Notes: generated from the letters alone by a model not told the origin. Shown: positions 7,920 to 15,158, counted from the first letter of the stretch. The stretch: DNA of 15,400 nt from Flavobacterium sp. (GCF_021151785.1 NZ_JAGKWP010000057.1:1-15400); one strand, 5' to 3'. Program-made: numbers and translations.

Positions 7920-8944
7920 CTTATATCCTCCCATGTTAATTTTACACCTTGGGGTTTATCTTCCATTATTTTTTTGCCAATTACTTGATCTATATCCATT
8001 GGCGAAATTCCATCACCGGGTCTCAATGCCATTAAATGATGCGCTTGCAAAACCGTATCTTTCTTTAAATCTTCTCTTAAATGAAGACTCTTACGGGCAA
8101 TAGCTCGGTTTTTATTTTCGCTCGCACTAGGTTCCTTTATTCCACTACCCGAAATCGCTAATTCAATATTACGAATCGTTTTCACCATTTCCTTTAATTC
8201 AGCTGGTTCTAAAGAAGCGGCATGGTCAGGACCTGGAAGATTTCTATCTAATGTAAAATGCTTTTCGATTACTTTTGCACCCAATGCAACTGCGGCAATA
8301 GGCACTTCAATACCTAGGGTATGGTCTGAATAACCTATTTGTACGCCCAATTTTTCAGCCATTTGATTCATAGCTAGCAAATTGACATCTTGCATTGGCG
8401 TAGGATATTCTGTATTACAGTGAAGTACGGTAATTCTATTTCTTGTTATTCCTTCTGCTTCTATTACTTCGATGGCTTCTTTTACCTCTTTTAAATCTGC
8501 CATTCCTGTTGAAAGAATGATATCTTTCCCTTTTCTAGCGATATGTTGTAAATAGGGTTTATTGGTGATTTCGCCTGAAGGAATTTTATAAAAGGGAATT
8601 TCGAAATCGTTCAAAAAATCAATACTATCCTGATCAAATCCTGTGGATAAAAAATGTATTCCTTTTTCTTGACATCTTTGTATTAAAATAGGATACCAAT
8701 CGTCTCCCATTTCTAGTTTTTTAAGCATTTCAAATTGTGTATCTCCTTCTCCTTGCATATTAGTCACTTGATATTGTGCCTTTTTAGCAGTTGGATTTAC
8801 AATTTTTTCGGCTTTAAAAGTTTGAAATTTGACATAATCTGCTTTAGCATGAGCTGCTGCATCAATTAATTCGATGGCTTTTTGCAATTCACCATTGTGA
8901 TTTACACCTGCTTCTGCAATTATTAAAACGTTATTTAATTTCAT
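7916..8944 (-). CDS. legI: Legionaminic acid/N-acetylneuraminate synthase (NeuB family)
   Basis: The 342-residue enzyme condenses phosphoenolpyruvate with a six-carbon ManNAc-type sugar to make a nine-carbon nonulosonic acid. The TIM-barrel domain covers about residues 1-260: AEAGVNHNG at 10-18, VKFQTFKAE at 38-46, FLSTGFD at 98-104, LHCNTEYPTP at 174-183, IGYSDHTLG at 203-211 and EKHFTLDR at 227-234, then PGPDH at 237-241. The C-terminal SAF/antifreeze-like domain (about 280-342) contains LRPGDGISP at 307-315 and closes the partner's active site in the dimer. The full family length and all motifs are present. It overlaps the acetyltransferase gene by 14 bases and the 2-epimerase gene by four. 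NeuB, LegI and PseI are hard to separate by motif; the neighbours favour LegI. Confidence 0.93.
   Translation of the reverse strand: MKLNNVLIIAEAGVNHNGELQKAIELIDAAAHAKADYVKFQTFKAEKIVNPTAKKAQYQVTNMQGEGDTQFEMLKKLEMGDDWYPILIQRCQEKGIHFLSTGFDQDSIDFLNDFEIPFYKIPSGEITNKPYLQHIARKGKDIILSTGMADLKEVKEAIEVIEAEGITRNRITVLHCNTEYPTPMQDVNLLAMNQMAEKLGVQIGYSDHTLGIEVPIAAVALGAKVIEKHFTLDRNLPGPDHAASLEPAELKEMVKTIRNIELAISGSGIKEPSASENKNRAIARKSLHLREDLKKDTVLQAHHLMALRPGDGISPMDIDQVIGKKIMEDKPQGVKLTWEDIR
7926..7931 (-). promoter_or_regulatory. Shine-Dalgarno site of the 2-epimerase gene
   Basis: The minus strand reads GGAGGATATAAGATG, a strong Shine-Dalgarno core with seven bases before the ATG at 7919. Most genes here have only A-rich leaders, so this site stands out. 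It lies inside the last codons of the upstream synthase gene and decides in favour of the shorter start. Confidence 0.75.
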
Positions 8945-9566
8945 ATTTTCTAGTGGGATTTCCTACCCATATTCCTTTTTCAACAATTGATTTTACTACT
9001 ACTGCACCAGCGCCAATAGTTACTTCTTCATGAATGCTAATATTGTTTTTAACTACAGTGTTAGCACCAATAAAAACATTTTTATTTACAGTGACATTTC
9101 CACACAAAACACTAGCTGGGGCTACATGTACAAAATCATTAACATGACACTCATGCTCTATAATAGCACCTGTATTCACTATAACTCCATTTCCAATTTT
9201 AGCTTGTGCATTAATTGCTGTATTTTTTCCAATGTAAGTAGAATATCCTATTTGGGCTGTTTTTGAAACATTTGCGCTTTTATCAATCACCGTAAATTGA
9301 TTGAGCCTTAATTCTTCAAAAAAATGTACTAACTTTTTTCTAATTGCATTATCCCCGACAGTTGGAAAAACTAGGTTATTTTTTACAATTTCTTTAACCG
9401 CTACTTTTTTCTCAAAACCATAGTAAGTAAGCTCGTAAGGATTAATGGTCGCTTCTTCAAAATCAAAATATCCTTCGATAGAATAGCCCATTTCTATCAA
9501 AGATTCAATGATGACATACGCGTGACCTGAATAGCCAAAAATAAATACTTTTTTATCCTCTAACAC
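8931..9566 (-). CDS. legH: PglD/NeuD-type sugar acetyltransferase (candidate LegH)
   Basis: The 211-residue protein has two domains. Residues 1-95 form a Rossmann-like PglD_N domain with FIFGYSGHAYVIIESL at 8-23. Residues 98-195 form a left-handed beta-helix of hexapeptide repeats (for example VSKTAQIGYSTYIGKN) with the catalytic segment IIEHECHVNDFVHVAP at 135-150; His138 is the likely general base by comparison with PglD. It probably transfers acetyl from acetyl-CoA to the 4-amino group made by the upstream aminotransferase. The start is GTG (9564-9566), 14 bases inside the aminotransferase gene, and no better start was found. Homologues called NeuD are proposed sialic acid O-acetyltransferases, so O-acetylation of the final sugar is the alternative; its place right after LegC favours N-acetylation. 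Confidence 0.88.
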   Translation of the reverse strand: MLEDKKVFIFGYSGHAYVIIESLIEMGYSIEGYFDFEEATINPYELTYYGFEKKVAVKEIVKNNLVFPTVGDNAIRKKLVHFFEELRLNQFTVIDKSANVSKTAQIGYSTYIGKNTAINAQAKIGNGVIVNTGAIIEHECHVNDFVHVAPASVLCGNVTVNKNVFIGANTVVKNNISIHEEVTIGAGAVVVKSIVEKGIWVGNPTRKYEIK

Positions 9567-10695
9567 TACTTGGTATATTTACAATTCTTTCTTCTAAATA
9601 CTCCGCATTTTTTTGTGCATCTCTGTAACAGTGTTGATACATAGACAAACGATACATCAGTTGCCAAATGGGTCTGGTCATTACTTTATTTTCATTAGAC
9701 AACTTCAAAAATGCATTGCGTTCTTTACTATTCTCTAATTCTAAACACATGAGCCAATAATTGGCTTTTGTATGTTCTAATTCCTTTCTAAATTTCATTC
9801 CTTGCCCTTCAAAAAAAGCGGCATATTCTGTTGCTAATGCTCTTTTATTCGCTAAGAACATTTCCAATTGTTCCAATTGAGCACAAATTAAAGCTGCATT
9901 TAAATTAGGCATTCTAAAATTATATCCTATATGATCATGTACATATTCGTATGGATGGGGTACTTTAGCCGTTGTTGTCAAATGTTTTCCTAGTTTCCCA
10001 AGCTCTTCGTCTTGGGTAACAATCATTCCACCTCCACCACAAGTAACTATTTTGTTTCCATTAAATGAAAACACTCCTAATTTCCCGAATGAACCGGTGT
10101 GTTTTCCTTTGTAATAACTTCCTAAAGATTCTGCTGCGTCTTCTACGATTGGGATATTCCACTCCTCTGCTACTCGAATTAACTCTTCCAAATGAACAGG
10201 AAAACCAAACGTATGCATGGGAACACAAGCCGCTATTCTTTTACCTGTTTTTTTATTGTAAGTTCCATTTTCTCTTTTTTCGCCGAATTCCTGTAAAAAT
10301 TCTTCTACTGCTTTCGGAGATAAACCCATTGTATCAATGTCTACATCAATAAATATAGGTTCCGCACCCGTATAATGAATGGCATTTGCCGTTGCTACAA
10401 AAGTCAGTGCTTGAGTAATCACTTCATCCCCTCGTTGTACTCCTGCTACTTGTAATGCTATTTGCAAACCTGAGGTTCCATTTACTACGGCTACTGCTTT
10501 TTTTGTTTGGCTTATTTGAGCCATTACTTGTTCTGCTTGATCTACATAAGCGCCTACTGATGAAACAAAAGTAGAATCTAATGTATCTAAAACATATTTT
10601 TTTTCGTTTCCTGAAAACACAGGAGCGTGCAAGGGAATAAACTCGTTTGTAGCAAATTTTTCTTGAATGAATTTTATGGTTTCTTGGTAGCTCAT
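9553..10695 (-). CDS. legC: LegC-family PLP-dependent sugar aminotransferase
   Basis: The 380-residue enzyme belongs to the DegT/DnrJ/EryC1/StrS family. It puts an amino group, usually from glutamate, on C4 of the 4-keto-6-deoxy sugar made by the dehydratase. Seen: an N-terminal PLHAPVFSGNEK (21-32), NGTSGLQIAL at 72-81, EVITQALTFVATANAI at 91-106, VEDAAESLGS at 184-193 (Asp186 contacts the PLP ring nitrogen) and FSFNGNKIVTCGGGG at 209-223, where Lys215 should form the Schiff base with PLP. The insert before the VPMHTFG strand (about 135-160) and the length of about 380 are typical of LegC-type proteins. It begins one base after the dehydratase stop and overlaps the acetyltransferase start by 14 bases. 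Confidence 0.92.
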   Translation of the reverse strand: MSYQETIKFIQEKFATNEFIPLHAPVFSGNEKKYVLDTLDSTFVSSVGAYVDQAEQVMAQISQTKKAVAVVNGTSGLQIALQVAGVQRGDEVITQALTFVATANAIHYTGAEPIFIDVDIDTMGLSPKAVEEFLQEFGEKRENGTYNKKTGKRIAACVPMHTFGFPVHLEELIRVAEEWNIPIVEDAAESLGSYYKGKHTGSFGKLGVFSFNGNKIVTCGGGGMIVTQDEELGKLGKHLTTTAKVPHPYEYVHDHIGYNFRMPNLNAALICAQLEQLEMFLANKRALATEYAAFFEGQGMKFRKELEHTKANYWLMCLELENSKERNAFLKLSNENKVMTRPIWQLMYRLSMYQHCYRDAQKNAEYLEERIVNIPSSVRG

Positions 10696-10696
10696 A

Positions 10697-11884
10697 TTAC
10701 ATTTTAGCGTCTAAATATTTACCTGTTTCTTTATGATTAAAATCTGGAATCATTTGATGAAATAAATCTACTATTTCTGATTTTTCCCATTTTTGTTCCG
10801 CCACCATTTGATTTATTTTCTGTAAAAAATGATCTAAATTTTCATCTTCATAAGTAAGACTGCTTTTTACAATTCCTAAGTTTTGGAAACGTGACATGTC
10901 TAACACTTCTCCATCCATGAAAAACTCTTCAAAATCTTTCTCACCCGTTGTATCACTATTTGTAAAATAACAAGGCCATTTCCCTTCTTGAGGCAGGGTT
11001 TTAATTAATGTTCTTGCTTCTTCTTCACTGGTACATTCATGTGCCTCATAACCTAACTCTTTCAAATATTTTACTGCAATTTCTGCAAAGGTAATGAGGT
11101 GTAATTCTTCACTTAATTTTGGGAAAAAGATATCTTTATTTTCTCCCAACAAACAAGACATTAAGCACAACTCACCAGACTCTTGAGGTGTTACAAAGTA
11201 TCTTTTAATATCATTAGGTGCCACTATTGGCTGTCTTTTTTGAATTCTTTGGTTGAAACCATGCAATAATGAACCATCAGAAAAAGCAACATTGGCAAAA
11301 CGAGCGGTAGAAATAGGCATTGTTTTACTTTCTCTCATTAAAAACAATTCCATTATTCGTTTAGATGCTCCCATCATGTTTACAGGGTTTGCCGCTTTAT
11401 CTGTAGAAACACAAAAATATTTTTTTACTCCTTTGTCTTTAGCTTGTTTGATGGTTTTTAGTGTATTCAAGATATTTACTTCAATCATTCTCATTAATGT
11501 AAATGGATCTTTTTCACTACGAACGTGTTTTAGAGCAGATAAATTCAGTACATAATCATATGCTCCATCCGCTTTGATGAATGCATCGTAAATAGGTGAA
11601 GCAATATCTAATGCAAATGTTCTAAAATCACCATCAATATATCCTAAAGAACTTCTTATATCACGCACCAACTCAACCAAATTATTTTCACTGATATCTA
11701 CCACATGAAGCTTTTTCGGATTGCGCTTAAATATTTCTTTCGTAACTGCTTGTCCTATAGAACCAGCACCTCCAATAACTAGAAATCTATTATTTTGAAC
11801 TAAATCTTTTAACTCATTATCAAAAGTGGCAATGTCGTTTGTGAGCAATGGTTTTACTCTACCAATAAGTGAAAGAATATTCAT
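10697..11884 (-). CDS. legB: Nucleotide-sugar 4,6-dehydratase (CapD/FlaA1 SDR family, LegB role)
   Basis: The 395-residue enzyme oxidises C4 and removes the C6 hydroxyl of a nucleotide-linked GlcNAc, giving a 4-keto-6-deoxy sugar for the aminotransferase. Seen: NAD(P)-binding VIGGAGSIGQ at 36-45, VDISENNL at 62-69, LSALKHVRSEKDPF at 115-128, VSTDKAANPVNMMGASK at 159-175, where Asp162-Lys163 and the MxxxK form (Met171, Lys175) replace the usual YxxxK, and STARFANVAFSDGSL after residue 190. Met in the Tyr position is characteristic of FlaA1/PseB-like dehydratases. About 35 extra residues precede the Rossmann fold compared with PseB. An 84-base gap separates it from the dehydrogenase gene; the next six genes overlap or abut. 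Retention or inversion at C5 cannot be read from sequence. Confidence 0.88.
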   Translation of the reverse strand: MNILSLIGRVKPLLTNDIATFDNELKDLVQNNRFLVIGGAGSIGQAVTKEIFKRNPKKLHVVDISENNLVELVRDIRSSLGYIDGDFRTFALDIASPIYDAFIKADGAYDYVLNLSALKHVRSEKDPFTLMRMIEVNILNTLKTIKQAKDKGVKKYFCVSTDKAANPVNMMGASKRIMELFLMRESKTMPISTARFANVAFSDGSLLHGFNQRIQKRQPIVAPNDIKRYFVTPQESGELCLMSCLLGENKDIFFPKLSEELHLITFAEIAVKYLKELGYEAHECTSEEEARTLIKTLPQEGKWPCYFTNSDTTGEKDFEEFFMDGEVLDMSRFQNLGIVKSSLTYEDENLDHFLQKINQMVAEQKWEKSEIVDLFHQMIPDFNHKETGKYLDAKM

Positions 11885-11968
11885 TTTTTTATTTGTTATT
11901 TTTACCCTCTTTTTATTCTCAAATTAAGAAAATTTTCATTTTTTGAGTATAAAATAAAGATTGTTAAA

Positions 11969-13252
11969 TTATAATTTTGCGTCGCTTCCCTTTACTATTC
12001 CTTTTACATCATACACTACTGCATTTTCTTTTTTCAATGGTTCCAAATCTAAATTTAGAAACTCTTTGTGAGATACTCCTAATACAATGGAATCATATTT
12101 AGATCCTGAAACAAGTTCATTGTGACAAACTAAATTGTATTCATGTTTTACCTCTGCTGGATTTGCCCATGGATCAAAAATTGTTACTTGAATACCATAA
12201 TCTTCTAGCGCTTTTACCACATCTACTATTTTGGTATTTCTTACATCTGGACAGTTTTCTTTAAAAGTTACTCCTAATAATAATAAACTTGCCCCTTTTA
12301 CAGTAATTCCTTTTTTAATCATTAATTTAACCACTTGAGCCGCAACATATTCACCCATAGAATCGTTTAATCTTCTACCTGCTAAAATAATTTCTGGGTG
12401 GTAACCATGCTCTTGAGCTTTTTGGGCTAAATAATAGGGATCAACACCTATGCAGTGTCCTCCTACTAATCCTGGTTTAAAAGGCAAGAAATTCCATTTC
12501 GTTCCTGCCGCTTCTAATACTGCATGTGTATCAATATCTAAGATGTTAAAGATTTTAGCTAACTCATTAACAAAAGCAATATTAATGTCTCTTTGCGAAT
12601 TTTCAATTACTTTAGCTGCTTCAGCTACCTTAATAGTTGGAGCCAAGTGAGTACCTGCTGTAATGATACTTTTGTATAATGCGTCTACTTTCTCGCCTAT
12701 TTCGGGTGTTGACCCAGAGGTTACTTTTAAAATTTTCTCAACTGTATGTTCTTTATCTCCAGGATTGATTCGCTCTGGTGAATATCCTGCAAAGAAATCT
12801 ACATTGAATTTTAGTCCAGAAACCTTCTCAAGTACAGGAATACATTCTTCTTCTGTAGCTCCAGGAAATACTGTTGATTCATATATAACAACATCTCCTT
12901 TTTTCAACACTTTCCCTACTGTTTCAGATGCTTTATACAATGGTGTTAAATCTGGTCTATTATGCTTATCTACAGGCGTAGGCACAGTTATAACATAATA
13001 GTTTGCCTCTTTAATTTCATCTAAATTATTTGAACAATACAAACCGGTATTGTCACTTAAAAAAGGATTAGATTGTACAATCACTTTTTGCAATATTTCA
13101 TCTTCCACTTCAAGTGTGAAATCTTTTCCTTGTTTTAATTCTTCAATACGCTTTTGATTAATATCAAAACCTACTACAGGGTATTTTGTTGCAAATAATC
13201 TTGCTAATGGAAGCCCTACATAGCCTAATCCGATAATGGCAATTTTGTTCAT
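11969..13252 (-). CDS. tviB: UDP-N-acetylhexosamine 6-dehydrogenase (TviB/WbpA type)
   Basis: The 427-residue cytoplasmic enzyme oxidises C6 of UDP-GlcNAc (or UDP-GalNAc) to the uronic acid using two NAD+. Seen: IAIIGLGYVGLPLA at 4-17 (NAD binding), VVGFDINQKRIEEL at 26-39, YESTVFPGATEE at 124-135, GYSPERINPGD at 156-166, KVIENSQRDINIAF at 214-227, KPGLVGGHCIGVDPYYL at 259-275 with catalytic Cys267, and GVTFKENCPDVRNTK at 327-341. The N-terminal segment and the GHCIGVDPYYL form match TviB/WbpA better than UDP-glucose dehydrogenase. Together with the TviC/WbpP-like epimerase at 14148-15116 it could supply UDP-GlcNAcA and UDP-GalNAcA. A 239-base AT-rich gap precedes it. The exact epimer used as substrate is not resolved. 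Confidence 0.92.
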   Translation of the reverse strand: MNKIAIIGLGYVGLPLARLFATKYPVVGFDINQKRIEELKQGKDFTLEVEDEILQKVIVQSNPFLSDNTGLYCSNNLDEIKEANYYVITVPTPVDKHNRPDLTPLYKASETVGKVLKKGDVVIYESTVFPGATEEECIPVLEKVSGLKFNVDFFAGYSPERINPGDKEHTVEKILKVTSGSTPEIGEKVDALYKSIITAGTHLAPTIKVAEAAKVIENSQRDINIAFVNELAKIFNILDIDTHAVLEAAGTKWNFLPFKPGLVGGHCIGVDPYYLAQKAQEHGYHPEIILAGRRLNDSMGEYVAAQVVKLMIKKGITVKGASLLLLGVTFKENCPDVRNTKIVDVVKALEDYGIQVTIFDPWANPAEVKHEYNLVCHNELVSGSKYDSIVLGVSHKEFLNLDLEPLKKENAVVYDVKGIVKGSDAKL

Positions 13253-13491
13253 CTTTATTATTTATCTTTTGTAGTTATACTTTTATTGATTATTCTATTT
13301 TTTATTGAAAATCAAACTAATACTTATTTAATTAAACATTATGCTAAGTTATTACTTTTAATTTAGATGTTGACTTTTCAATAGCATTATCACTGCTTTA
13401 ATTTATTGTTAAACTAAAATTAAACTATTTTTGCATTCCACTTATTTAACTTTAATCTTTAGCAACTAAATTATCTAATTTTATTTAACCT
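13253..13491. other. AT-rich non-coding gap between regulator and dehydrogenase genes
   Basis: These 239 bases hold no credible gene on either strand. No exact minus-strand TAnnTTTG was found; the closest is TTAGTTTG (plus-strand CAAACTAA at 13313-13320), 60 bases before the dehydrogenase start and without a matching -33 element. TTAAACTA occurs twice, at 13409-13416 and 13420-13427, eleven bases apart. No GC-rich hairpin with a T-run is present, so readthrough from the regulator gene is likely. It is the longest spacer inside the main operon and a plausible place for control. Confidence 0.4.
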
Positions 13492-13998
13492 TTATTTATT
13501 TTCAAAAATTAAAAGTCCTTCACCTTTAAATTCTATTGTACTTTGCACTATTACCTCTTTTTTTATTTCCTTTTTAATTTTAGGTATTAATTGCTCTAAA
13601 TAATCTTGATTTACCACCGCTCCTTCAATAACAACTTCAATGATACCTGAATCAATTCCTTTTGCATAATCACCCACAAGAAAAATTCGAGAAATTTCTC
13701 CCATCCTCCCCAATATTTGAGTTATTATGTAATCAATACCAATATATTTTTGAATTAGTTGCTGTAAAGTTGCGAATAGTGGATGGGCTGTATTTGCGTG
13801 GTACATTACTTTATTATCAGTCTCTTCCCTTAGAATATATCCTGCCTCACTTAAGTTATTAAGTTCTTTACGAATTGCGTTGGTGTTTTCGTTCATTTCT
13901 TGTGCTAAACCCCTCAGATAACCTGTATTAGCAGCATTTATAAAAAACTTTACTAATAAACGCAAACGTGTCTTTGATGTAATTATACTATCTAGCAT
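13492..13998 (-). CDS. Winged-helix regulator with degenerate nucleotidyltransferase-like C-terminus
   Basis: The 168-residue protein begins with a winged helix-turn-helix (about 5-70): ITSKTRLRLLVKFF, then YLRGLAQEMNENTNAIRKEL (27-46) as helix-turn-helix, and a wing with YILREETDNKVMYHAN (54-69). The second half (about 90-168) resembles a small MNT-type nucleotidyltransferase fold: RIFLVGDYAKGIDSGIIEVVIEG at 104-126 sits where active enzymes have G-S-x-A-x-G and S-D-I-D. Here the Ser is Asp110 and the first catalytic Asp appears to be Gly118, so catalysis looks lost. Such proteins often lead polysaccharide operons in Bacteroidetes, and a locus-specific transcription regulator is the likely role; ligand and operator are unknown. 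A good promoter sits directly upstream. The fold of the second half is an inference. Confidence 0.75.
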   Translation of the reverse strand: MLDSIITSKTRLRLLVKFFINAANTGYLRGLAQEMNENTNAIRKELNNLSEAGYILREETDNKVMYHANTAHPLFATLQQLIQKYIGIDYIITQILGRMGEISRIFLVGDYAKGIDSGIIEVVIEGAVVNQDYLEQLIPKIKKEIKKEVIVQSTIEFKGEGLLIFENK

Positions 13999-14015
13999 AT
14001 TTATTTAATGAACAA

Positions 14016-14046
14016 CAAAAGTACTCATTTGTTTTTAATGAGCAAA
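14016..14046 (-). promoter_or_regulatory. Bacteroidetes-type promoter upstream of the regulator gene
   Basis: On the minus strand, TTTG (plus-strand CAAA at 14043-14046, within ATTTGCT) is followed after 19 bases by TACTTTTG (plus-strand CAAAAGTA at 14016-14023). This fits the Bacteroidetes housekeeping pattern TTTG - about 19 - TAnnTTTG exactly. The -7 box ends 17 bases before the regulator ATG, predicting a leader of only about 10 bases. It lies just downstream of the epimerase terminator and is the best candidate promoter for the whole polysaccharide operon. Confidence 0.65.
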
Positions 14047-14082
14047 TTTTTACACTTATTTTTGCAACGTTTACTTTTACTG

Positions 14083-14123
14083 AAAAAGGAGGCTGATAAA
14101 CAACGTGTTACCCCCTCCTTTTT
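14083..14123 (-). terminator. Rho-independent terminator after the epimerase gene
   Basis: AAAAAGGAGG (14083-14092) and CCTCCTTTTT (14114-14123) form a perfect 10-bp inverted repeat around a 21-base loop, which itself holds AACA/TGTT. Read on the minus strand it lies 24 bases after the epimerase stop and ends in a T-run. The stem is symmetric, so it could also work on the plus strand, but no plus-strand gene reads into it. It separates the epimerase from the regulator-led operon. Confidence 0.75.
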
Positions 14124-14147
14124 TAGTTTGATTCATTTCGTCTTCTT

Positions 14148-15116
14148 TTATTTTAGGTTTTCCCAGTACCAATCTACTGCCTCTTTCAATCCTTGACCTA
14201 TTGTATGAGTTGGTTGATAACCTAATAACTCTTTAGCTTTTTCTACTGATGCCAATGAGTGAGGTATATCACCTAATCGATTAGGCCCATGAACTACATC
14301 AACTCCTGCAATTGCTGCATCATAAGCACTTAAATACTCTTTTAAATATTTAACTAAATCATTTAGCGTAGTTCGATCTCCAACCGCAGTATTGTAAACG
14401 GTGTTGATGGCTGCTGGATTTGTTGTCAACATGGCTCTTTCATTCATTTGCACAACATTATCCACATAAGTAAAGTCTCTAGAATAATCCCCTGTTCCAT
14501 TTATAACTGGGGACTCTTTTTTCATCAATTGTTTTACAAATAATGGTATAACTGCTGCATAAGCACCATTAGGATCTTGTCTTCTTCCAAAAACATTAAA
14601 ATACCTTAATCCTATTGTTTCCAATCCATATGTTTTACTAAAAATTTCTGCATAAAGTTCATTTACATATTTAGTTATCGCATATGGTGAAAGTGGTTTT
14701 CCGATTTTATCTTCAACTTTAGGAAGACTTTCAGAATCTCCATAAGTAGAAGAACTTGCTGCATAAATAAATCTTTTCACCCCAGCATCCCTTGACGCTA
14801 CAAGCATATTTAAAAAGCCTGAAACATTAACCTCATTAGACGTTATTGGATCTTTAATTGAACGTGGCACTGAACCTAAGGCTGCTTGATGTAAAACATA
14901 ATCTATCTCCTCTACCGCTTTATGACACACCTCCAAATCTCTTATATCACCCTCTATCAATTTAAAGCTAGGGTTATCTAAAAAAGGGGCTATGTTATGT
15001 CTGTGTCCAGTCGCAAAATTATCCAAACATACTACTTGATGTTCTTTTTTTAAAAAATACTCACATAAATTTGAACCAATAAAACCAGCTCCTCCAGTAA
15101 TCAATATTTTACTCAT
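14148..15116 (-). CDS. tviC: UDP-N-acetylhexosamine(uronate) 4-epimerase (WbpP/TviC type)
   Basis: The 322-residue extended SDR enzyme interconverts gluco and galacto forms of UDP-HexNAc or its uronate. Seen: ILITGGAGFIGSNL at 4-17 (NAD binding), LDNFATG at 31-37, HQAALGSVPRSIKDP at 76-90, AASSSTYGD at 119-127, catalytic Tyr145 and Lys149 (YAITK), RYFNVFGRRQDPNGAYAAVI at 171-190, RDFTYVDNVVQ at 213-223 and YNTAVGDRTTLNDL near the C-terminus. The NVFGRRQDPNGAYAAVIP block is typical of WbpP/TviC enzymes, which prefer N-acetylated substrates, over GalE. It is followed by its own terminator, so it is a separate unit, but function ties it to the TviB-like dehydrogenase. No Shine-Dalgarno is seen; the leader is A-rich. 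Preference for acid or neutral sugar is not resolved. Confidence 0.9.
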   Translation of the reverse strand: MSKILITGGAGFIGSNLCEYFLKKEHQVVCLDNFATGHRHNIAPFLDNPSFKLIEGDIRDLEVCHKAVEEIDYVLHQAALGSVPRSIKDPITSNEVNVSGFLNMLVASRDAGVKRFIYAASSSTYGDSESLPKVEDKIGKPLSPYAITKYVNELYAEIFSKTYGLETIGLRYFNVFGRRQDPNGAYAAVIPLFVKQLMKKESPVINGTGDYSRDFTYVDNVVQMNERAMLTTNPAAINTVYNTAVGDRTTLNDLVKYLKEYLSAYDAAIAGVDVVHGPNRLGDIPHSLASVEKAKELLGYQPTHTIGQGLKEAVDWYWENLK

Positions 15117-15158
15117 TTTATTTTTTTATTAATTTTAAACTTTAGTTTTGTTCGTCTG

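Noticed and set aside
5077..11884. Pseudaminic acid pathway
   Set aside because: There is no PseG-type hydrolase; a NeuC-type 2-epimerase and a LegC-type aminotransferase are present instead.
11918..11947. Imperfect hairpin CTCAAA/TTTGAG with an inner GAAAATTTTC palindrome between dehydrogenase and dehydratase genes
   Set aside because: The stem is short and AT-only in its centre, with no T-run after it on the minus strand, so it is not a credible terminator.
12663..12998. Plus-strand open frame of 111 codons
   Set aside because: It is antisense within the dehydrogenase gene; composition reflects the complementary strand of conserved codons.
14008..14196. Plus-strand open frame of 62 codons between the regulator and the epimerase
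   Set aside because: It runs over the promoter, the terminator hairpin and the 3' end of the epimerase gene, and its product shows no recognisable motif; antisense artefact.
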